Shown: positions 31,801 through 38,050 of the stretch, in pieces
Layout: every line of letters starts with the position of its first letter
Position numbering within the stretch: the first letter of the stretch is position 1
Source of the DNA: Cryptomeria japonica
Taxonomy: Eukaryota; Streptophyta; Pinopsida; Cupressales; Cupressaceae
Direction of reading: 5' to 3'
Assembly (NCBI RefSeq): GCF_030272615.1
Contig: NC_081406.1
Span: forward strand, 144,455,041 to 144,493,090
Length of the DNA stretch: 38,050 nucleotides
Translations under genes and position numbers: made by a program
Notes under the pieces: generated by a model
Database searches by the model: none
What the model was told of the DNA's origin: nothing
What the model saw: the letters and a program-made list of their open reading frames with translations, nothing else

Positions 31801-32226
31801 TCATGGACCTTGGGTGTAAGAGAAAGAGTGATTAGTCGCACCCATGCATTTGAGGAGCATTGCATTGCTTGGGAATGTGTCAAGGTATGTGATAGTTTGT
31901 TGGTCCGAATCAATAAGGTCATGATGGCAAAGTGGGAGTTCAATTAGGAGAATGGACATGTCAAAAATTATTGAAGTGTTGAATGTGGAGGAGTTATCTA
32001 TATCGTTGTATGTTTGCTTGACAATCTCCTTAGGTATGTCTTCAATGTCAAAGAAACCATTGTTATCATTTTGAGAAGCACCTACCAAAGTTGAGGCTTC
32101 ATTGAAGAGACGTCCAAAGACAATCCCTTGAATATTAACATTAGGAACTAGATCCAAAGGTATTCTAATTCTTTTCTCTTGTTGTCCTAGTGCTCCACCT
32201 TGGTAATCCCTTTGTTTGGTAGCCAA
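31801..32226 (-). pseudogene. Element D: linker between protease and RT with G-patch-like segment
   Basis: A minus-strand open frame of 141 codons. It starts with ATKQRDYQGGALGQQEKR, which resembles the Gly-rich G-patch-like segment that follows the protease in some plant Gypsy polyproteins. An acidic region (NDNNGFFDIEDIPKE) follows. The frame is open throughout, unlike its neighbours. The reverse transcriptase expected next on this strand is found at 10104-9388, beyond the nested elements. About 100-150 codons of the reverse transcriptase N-side are not accounted for. Confidence 0.6.
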
Positions 32227-32689
32227 TTTATGGGATGTTGGATATTTTCCTTTGAAGTACCCAAGGTACGTATAATTATCTTTAGGAGGATCTCCATAGA
32301 GCCATTAATTAATATCCCCTTCTATAACCTCATGAATAAGATTTCCATGAGATTAAAATGTGGCAGGACCAAATTATTTGATAGTGGGTTTCTTCTTTTT
32401 CTACTCTTTGCTGGGTTTTCCATAGGCATGACGATATAAGGGTAACATGCCCACTGCAAAGGTTCCTTGTAGAGCATACTCTATATAGCCAATGTCATTG
32501 ATCTTGATTTGGGAGAAGGGTGATGAGATAGAGGTTTTCTCTTTGGTGATGGTGAGTATGGAATTAGGGTCAACATATGAGGATGATGGAGTGGTGTGTG
32601 GTGTTCCACTACTAACCCTAGGACAATGATGTGAATAAGGTGATGAAGCCTCGAGAGAACGATAATACTCAAATGGTTGTGAGTCACCA

Positions 32690-33223
32690 TGAATAGTGAT
32701 TTTACTACCTTGATATGGGAATTTTAGGCACTGATGGAAAGTGGATGGGACAACCTACATGACATGAATCCATGGGCAACCGAGGAGGATATTGAATAGG
32801 AGGTTGATCAATGACGTGGCATAATGTGTTCTAAATTTCTAACCCCACCTAGATAGGAAGATTTAACATGCCAACTAAACTCCTTTTAGCATTGTCTTAT
32901 GCCCTGATTGTAATGGTTTGATTATGCATATCCGTAATAGTATACCCCACTTGAGTGATAAACTTTAAAGTACAAAGATTCTAGTTAGAACCATTGTCAA
33001 TCAAGACTCATTTTACCTTGCACTTATTTACAATGACTTTAGTGTTAAGTAGGTGGATGTGATTAGGATTAGGAACCATAGCATTTAATTGGGTAAAACT
33101 AATATTATACATGGAGGATAAATGTGCTACCACGGCACATGAGCTTCTTGCAAAGTGTAGGTGAGGATATCCTGATGGATAGGTGATGAATTGAGCAGTC
33201 CAAGATGGAAATCTACATGACAT
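32690..33223 (-). pseudogene. Element D: Ty3/Gypsy aspartic protease
   Basis: Minus-strand translation from 33223 leads through NTKVIVNKCKVK, a TGA, and VLIDNGSN, with the catalytic Asp at 32996-32998. The Asp-Asn-Gly triad is intact, unlike in elements B and Copia. It continues LCTLKFITQVGYTITDMHNQ with several stops. After a frameshift near 32810 the C-terminal strand ILLGCPWIHVM is followed by PSTFHQCLKFPYQG. The order and motifs are those of Gypsy proteases. The enzyme would mature the polyprotein but is interrupted here. Confidence 0.75.
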
Positions 33224-33539
33224 TCTTTCCTAAATGCTCTAAGATGTTATATTACATGGATACATGAGCTTGAAGAGGGGTAGGAGCTGCAAGACCGGAA
33301 ATTGTCATATGATCTCTTCTAGTAGTTACTGCACATTAAGTATCTACCCCTTTAACACGAATCATGTTAACACAATCTTCTTAATGGGTAATATAGCCAA
33401 TTGTGCCACTATAATCAAATGGGACACATTGTAACTGATGTGATTGGTTGGATGAGACTAACCAAAATTAGATGTACTAGCTTCTCCCTAATGTTTGGGA
33501 AGAGCAATCTTATACATACCAAGATGTGCATTTGGTGAC

Positions 33540-34289
33540 TTTCTTGTGTTAGGGTTAATATCAATCTTCCCTTGATTGATAAGGTATTAAATCAAATGTT
33601 TAAGTTTCATGCAATTGTTTGTAGTATGACCTTTGATACAATGATAGGTGCAATACTCACTATCTTTGTACCAATCGGGTTTAGGTTTAGATTCATCAAA
33701 CGGTTGTGTTTGTGGATATATGATCATGTTGTGTTGCTCCATTCATTTAAAGATAACATCTAATGATTCTCGTAAGGGTGTGAATTGATGTTTTGGATTG
33801 GTGTGACCCATTTTTCTTGGTGGAGCATGAGAGACTGTGATATCATTGGTCTGATTTGTTTTAGCATGTTGTGTCTGTTATTGAGGATTTTGATATGCTT
33901 GTGGTGGTGGATTAACATGCACTTGTGATGAAGGATTGACATATATTTATTGTGGGGGATCAATGTACATTTTTGGAGGTGGTGTCTTGGTTGCCACAAT
34001 CATTTCGACCATATTAGAGTCAGTTACTCCATCTACCACAACATTTTAATTTTTGTTTCAATACCGTTATTTTTCATTATTTGGTTTGTCTGAATGGTCT
34101 TTGTAAAATTTGATAACCCTATCATCAATTAAGGCCTTTTCAACATATGGTCCCTTGGACATGATGTCATGGAAGGTACTTTCACAATTTAATTGGATGT
34201 GGTGCATAAGATTTGAGTGAATATTACTAATGAAAACAATTGAGAATTAGGAACTTTGCATGGGACAAGACCAATAAGGACTCTCCACC
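33540..34289 (-). pseudogene. Element D: zinc knuckle and repeat-rich linker of Gag
   Basis: On the minus strand a zinc knuckle is clear at about 33610-33655: CTYHCIKGHTTNNCMKLK, a C-x2-H-x4-H-x4-C arrangement that fits Gypsy nucleocapsid. Upstream (33860-34000) short tandem units of about 33 bases encode a His/Met-rich or, in the proper frame, Gln/Pro-rich linker. Stops and shifts occur throughout. The region joins the capsid core at 34290 and above to the protease below. Confidence 0.7.
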
Positions 34290-34880
34290 TTTGGATATAG
34301 TCAAGGAGACTTCCTCCTCCCTTCTATTTATCTTGACAAAGATCAAGCATGGAGATACCATTTTCGATATTGTAATGATGGTGTGCAACAAACTTCTTTA
34401 AGAAGTCCACAAATATAGTGATTAAACCAAGTGATAGATTTGAAGATAATTTTAGAGCAAGTCCACTGAGACTCTTGGGAAATAATTGTGATATGTAATT
34501 GCCATAATATGCTACTTCTTGACAAGACATGTAAAATTATTTGATATGATGTCGATGGATCATCTTTCCCCTTATATTTATTGAATTTTGGCCTTTCAAA
34601 ATGTTGAAGGAATAGAATTGCAGTTATCAACTTGTCAAAGGGATAAGGAAAAAGCTCTTCAAATTTAGACTCTCTCAGGGTTATTGTCATGCAAACTCTT
34701 AAAAACCACCTTCATTTCTTCCCATTCAGTGGTGACTAGAAATGAATTTGTTTGCATCCCCAACATAGTAGGATCTGGTGATGGTGTGGTAGATTGATAA
34801 TGTGATGTTTGGTAAGTGACCTGGTGCAAATGGATGTAATTGGGTTGTTGTTGTGGATGTTGGTAACCTGCCATGTTTTG
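34290..34880 (-). pseudogene. Element D: Gag capsid core
   Basis: The minus strand gives TEWEEMKVVFKSLHDNNPER, then FEELFPYPFDKLI, then FERPKFNKYKGKDDP. A frameshift near 34540 leads to SCQEVAYYGNYISQLFPKSL, then FVDFLKKFVAHHHYNIE and ISMLDLCQDK. This order matches the plant retrotransposon Gag domain, which forms the particle shell. At least one frameshift and several stops break it. It is related to, but clearly different from, the Gag of element B. Confidence 0.8.
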
Positions 34881-35461
34881 ATAGAAGGGGGGTTGTTGAT
34901 AAGTCTGTGTGTGTGGCTAGATGAGCGATGGTTGTTGGTAGGTAGATGAAATTTGTCGGTACTATGGATGTTGCAGGTAAGCGACAACATTCTATTGTTG
35001 AGCAATGTATTTCTACTAATATTGTGGATTTTCAGGTGGATTGGTTTGATGGTTACCATTATGAGGATAACTACCCCCAGTAAAGGTAGGGTGGTATGTA
35101 TTCATTTATTGATTATAAGATGGGGGATTTGGGTTAGCATCATCTAGTGGTTGATAAGTATTTCTCACAATGTAGGAGGAAGATGGCGCTTGCAAGTAAG
35201 TGACATTTTTTTGAGATACAATGGGTTGTATAGTTACTTGTGGTTGATATTATGATGCAGTGGTGGATTATGGCATGGACTTGTGTGGGTAGTGGTATAG
35301 ATGATGTTGGTGAGGCAACAATCGTGTCCCTATTCATGGTTTGTGTGATGGGTGGTGGTGGATAATTAGGAATTTCAGTAGTCATAGCCTATGTTTGCAT
35401 GAAATACAAACCCATAGGTTGTGACTATGTATGGATTATAAAATGGTGTATTGTGAACCAC
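34881..35461 (-). pseudogene. Element D: low-complexity Gag region, proximal part
   Basis: His-, Gln-, Asn-, Pro- and Thr-rich minus-strand sequence with repeated TGTTG/CAACA words, as in the N-terminal half of some plant Gypsy Gag proteins. Frames at 34736-35059 and 35140-35385 are fragments of it. The solo LTR at 35467-36617 interrupts it after ATTAG (35462-35466). Confidence 0.6.
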
Positions 35462-35466
35462 ATTAG

Positions 35467-36617
35467 TGTTAGGCCCAATACGGAAAGCTAATGTACTTAG
35501 AGGGGAGGGGTGAATTAGTACTCCAAAACTTTTCTTGAATAATAACTTTACTGTTATGCATAAACAAAATAGTACAGTAACATAAAATAAAGTTAAAACA
35601 AATAGATAACAATCATACATGATTCACTCCATAACACATATATTTTGGTTACGCAGAAACTCTTGGGTAGAGAGAAAAACTGCGGTGGGGATGGCACCCA
35701 CAATTTCACTATTGCAATAATAAAGAGTGCTCGGTTAGAGCTACATATTAGCTATTTTTGATAGCTTACCCTATTAGGAGTAACAAGATCTGTTAGATCT
35801 ACCTTGCTAAAGGATTTTACAACATTTATTCTAAATGCTGCACCTGGTTAGAGGCTTTACAATTTATAGACTTTATTAGAGTCTTTTACCCTGTTAAAGG
35901 TTTCTCTTACAACTTCACAATATTACAATAAAATCATTACAAATATCTGCAACTTTACATCTGAAATGTTATAGCAGATTCTATGTGCTCAGAATAGATT
36001 ACCTTTCTTATAGCATACCTCGGTAACCCATATAGTAACTCAGTAAACCCTTCTGTTTACTCTGTTCTTTGACTGTTCTCTGAAAACCTTCTCAGTGACC
36101 TCTGTGTCTCTGTAACAATCTTCTTACACTCATACATACACCCTTAACTCATGTTGTATAAATAGATCTCTTAAGACGATGATCTACTTCATTGCTTCGA
36201 TCTTACAAACATGATTCCTCAAATGAATAACTATACAAAATATTTCATTGGTTAGATTGATCTCAAAATCATACACAATCTCTTAGTGCAATTTCCAATG
36301 TGATAATGGTTAGATGTGCCTCGATCTTGTAACACATTTTCATATGCATGTCCAGGTTCAATGTATCTGGTAACATGTTTCACTCGGTGTATATCAACTT
36401 GGTGTGTCATCTTTGCTGCTCGGTAGTCATAAAAAGATACTTGATAGATAGCTTGGTGTATACTGCGTTCTGTGACTGCTTTCCTCTGTAACCGACTAGA
36501 CTGTGCATACCGACTTCTTTGTGTAAACCGACTGCATGATTCGGTAGTGTTAACTGACTAGAGTATATAGTATGACTTTAAATATAAAAACTAATGGCAA
36601 TTTGATAAGTAGTAACA
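35467..36617 (-). mobile_element. Solo Copia-type LTR in element D gag
   Basis: On the minus strand it starts TGTTACTACTTATC at 36617 and ends GGGCCTAACA at 35467, 1,151 bp with TGTTA...TAACA ends. The flanking 5-bp duplications are identical: ATTAG at 35462-35466 and at 36618-36622. No internal sequence is present. It shares CCTTTAACAGGGTA-type repeats, CCATCCCCACCG, and a CACCCCTCCCCTCT end block with the Copia LTR at 29004, but most of the sequence differs, so it is a related family. Confidence 0.9.
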
Positions 36618-36622
36618 ATTAG

Positions 36623-37401
36623 TAGTCATGGACGTCTGAGTTAGCATGGGAATTGAGGTGGCAAGCTACATGGATGATGGAACTATTTGCACATTATGGA
36701 CATCTCCTCCTAAGGGTGGAGGTGGTGCCAATCCTGATGAACTAGCATAAAATGGTTGGTAATGTCATCCCAAAGTGGCAAGAGGTGGTAATCCAATTGA
36801 TGAAAACTGGTAGCCTTGTTGCGATAGTAATATCGATGACTAGCCTTATTGTTGAGGTGGTAATGATGATGAATGGGTTTGTTATTGAGGTAGAAATGAT
36901 GATGTTGGAAAATGTGTTCATTGTTGAGGTGGTTGTGATGATGTGGGAAGAGGTGTTTATTTTTGAGGTGGCTCTTGTGGACTAGCAATCATAGGCATAA
37001 TTGAAGGTGCAATAGTCATGCCATGAGCAACCATGTTTGCAAAGATAATATCTTTGCAGATTTCAATAATATCCTCTTCCATTTGAGGATATAGTCATGC
37101 CTTGAGAAAAGATAATATTTTTGCAAATTTCAATAATATCCTCTTCCATTTGAGCATTGTCTATATCTTTGATGAAGTCATCTAGAGGATCAACTTGCAA
37201 ATATGTTATGTTTGGATGATTTACCATGTTCTCATCGAGAGGGAATTGATTGAGTGAGATGAAATTGATGGGAATATTTCTTGTCACAATGGGTGCAACA
37301 TCCGAATTGGGATTTTGTTGAGGTTTAGGGAATCCTATTCCAAACTGTGGAGGTGGTTGTTCCATTGTGCAACTATACTTTGATTGAGTTATGATGGGCA
37401 T
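36623..37401 (-). pseudogene. Element D: Gag N-terminal region
   Basis: ATG at 37401 (minus strand) opens MPIITQSKYSCTMEQPPPQF and about 110 codons with a patterned Asn/Pro-rich stretch and an acidic end (DNAQMEEDIIEICKNII). A 67-base tandem duplication (about 37030-37150) follows and disturbs the frame. Nearer the solo LTR, four units of 33-39 bases (starts near 36852, 36885, 36924, 36963) would encode repeated short peptides. This is the variable front part of Gag and joins the core at 34880 across the solo LTR. Confidence 0.65.
37061..37150 (-). repeat. 67-base tandem duplication in element D gag
   Basis: TTTCAATAATATCCTCTTCC occurs at 37061 and again at 37128, with matching GATAATAT(C/T)TTTGCA upstream of each. 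The spacing of 67 is not a multiple of three, so the duplication shifts the reading frame. Confidence 0.85.
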
Positions 37402-38050
37402 GAACTATGAAGTGGAGATGTATGATAATGAAGTGCAACACTATTGTCAAGGATCAACTTGGATGTTTGATTTGATTAAGTTTATGAAAGATTGATGTGA
37501 TAAAAAAATTGATTGTGTAACTTGGTATTCAAATTATGATTTTGACAAGCCTAATAGATGACGTAACGAAATAGTTACTCAAGAGGATGCACTAAAGCAA
37601 CAAGGTAGACTGATGCAAGTTGAACCTTTGGCTTAAGGTGATAAGACTATAAAGATGTGAGAACTAACTCTAGACTTGATGTAGTCAAAGAGAAAGTGAT
37701 GATAGTGGTTAAGATGTGGGATATGTAACAACTCTATGATATGAGACCAAGCGTGGGTGAAGGATTGATTTTTTGTTTGATTTTTTTTTTGGATTGGATG
37801 AGTGGTTTAATGTTTATTTATTTATTTGAAGTTTTACTCATTTGATCAACTTTGGATGTTTGATGTTTGGATTCATTGGTGTTTTATGTTAGGATTGATT
37901 GATGTTTGATGTTTGATCCTTGACTTAGGAGGATGATAATAATGGTGTGACTTTGATGACAATGGCAATGAACAAGGATGATGATTATGACATAAATTTT
38001 AATTATAATGATGAGAGTGATGACTCTGTTAAGACTAGGATGTTGATTAT
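37402..38050 (-). other. Element D 5' leader, running off the window
   Basis: Non-coding sequence upstream of the Gag start on the minus strand. It contains repeated TTTGATGTTTGGAT-like words at 37850-37915 and short GATGAT runs near 37930-38030. The 5' LTR of D would lie beyond the right edge. Confidence 0.5.

Noticed and set aside
36157-36164. TATAAATA on the plus strand within the solo LTR
   Set aside because: The LTR reads on the minus strand by its shared blocks and ends, so this word is on the wrong strand for its promoter, although the reverse, TATTTATA, might still serve.
1-38050. tRNA genes, CRISPR arrays, bacterial operons or intact host genes
   Set aside because: None was seen on reading both strands; all long frames trace to transposable elements or remain unrecognised inside one.

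Overview
The window looks like nuclear DNA of a large-genome seed plant. It is AT-rich and consists almost wholly of old, nested transposable elements of plant type: Ty3/Gypsy and Copia LTR retrotransposons plus a hAT-family DNA transposon. The density of worn-out LTR elements would suit a gymnosperm, but nothing here proves the species. I see no intact host gene, no tRNA or rRNA gene, no CRISPR array and no bacterial-style operon. Every long reading frame is broken by stops or frameshifts.

Layout, outermost element first. Element D is a Ty3/Gypsy element on the minus strand: leader and Gag at 38050 to 34290, zinc knuckle near 33650, protease at 33223 to 32690, G-patch-like linker at 32226 to 31801. 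A minus-strand Gypsy reverse transcriptase piece at 10104 to 9388 would continue it. Two nests interrupt D. On the left, element B (1527-9387) is a plus-strand Gypsy element with Gag, protease and a proline-rich region but no reverse transcriptase or integrase between its LTRs. B's 5' LTR was cut by element A (left edge, LTR at 1216-1526). B's 3' LTR was cut by a solo LTR of the same family in opposite orientation (7498-8724). On the right, LTR C starts at 10105 and resumes at 30394. Inside it sits a Copia element (10979-30393) with a matching CATTC duplication on both sides. A solo Copia-type LTR (35467-36617, ATTAG duplication) interrupts D's gag.

The Copia 5' LTR is itself split by about 12.25 kb (11115-23368) flanked by an exact 8-bp duplication, TAGTCTCA. 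The insert has CAG(A/G)G-type inverted ends and a decayed hAT transposase gene (11899-14689). It also carries a second, unrecognised coding region of over 1,100 codons (16609-20016). Arrays of a GCGAG/CTCGC two-fold motif lie on both sides of that region. This large hAT-type element with its unknown second gene is the most unusual object in the window.

Order of events from nesting: D is oldest; B and LTR C entered D; Copia entered C; the hAT-type element entered the Copia 5' LTR. A and the inverted solo LTR entered B, and a Copia-type element entered D's gag and recombined to a solo LTR. Several active-site residues and most in-frame stops can be explained by C-to-T or G-to-A changes, as expected of long-methylated DNA.
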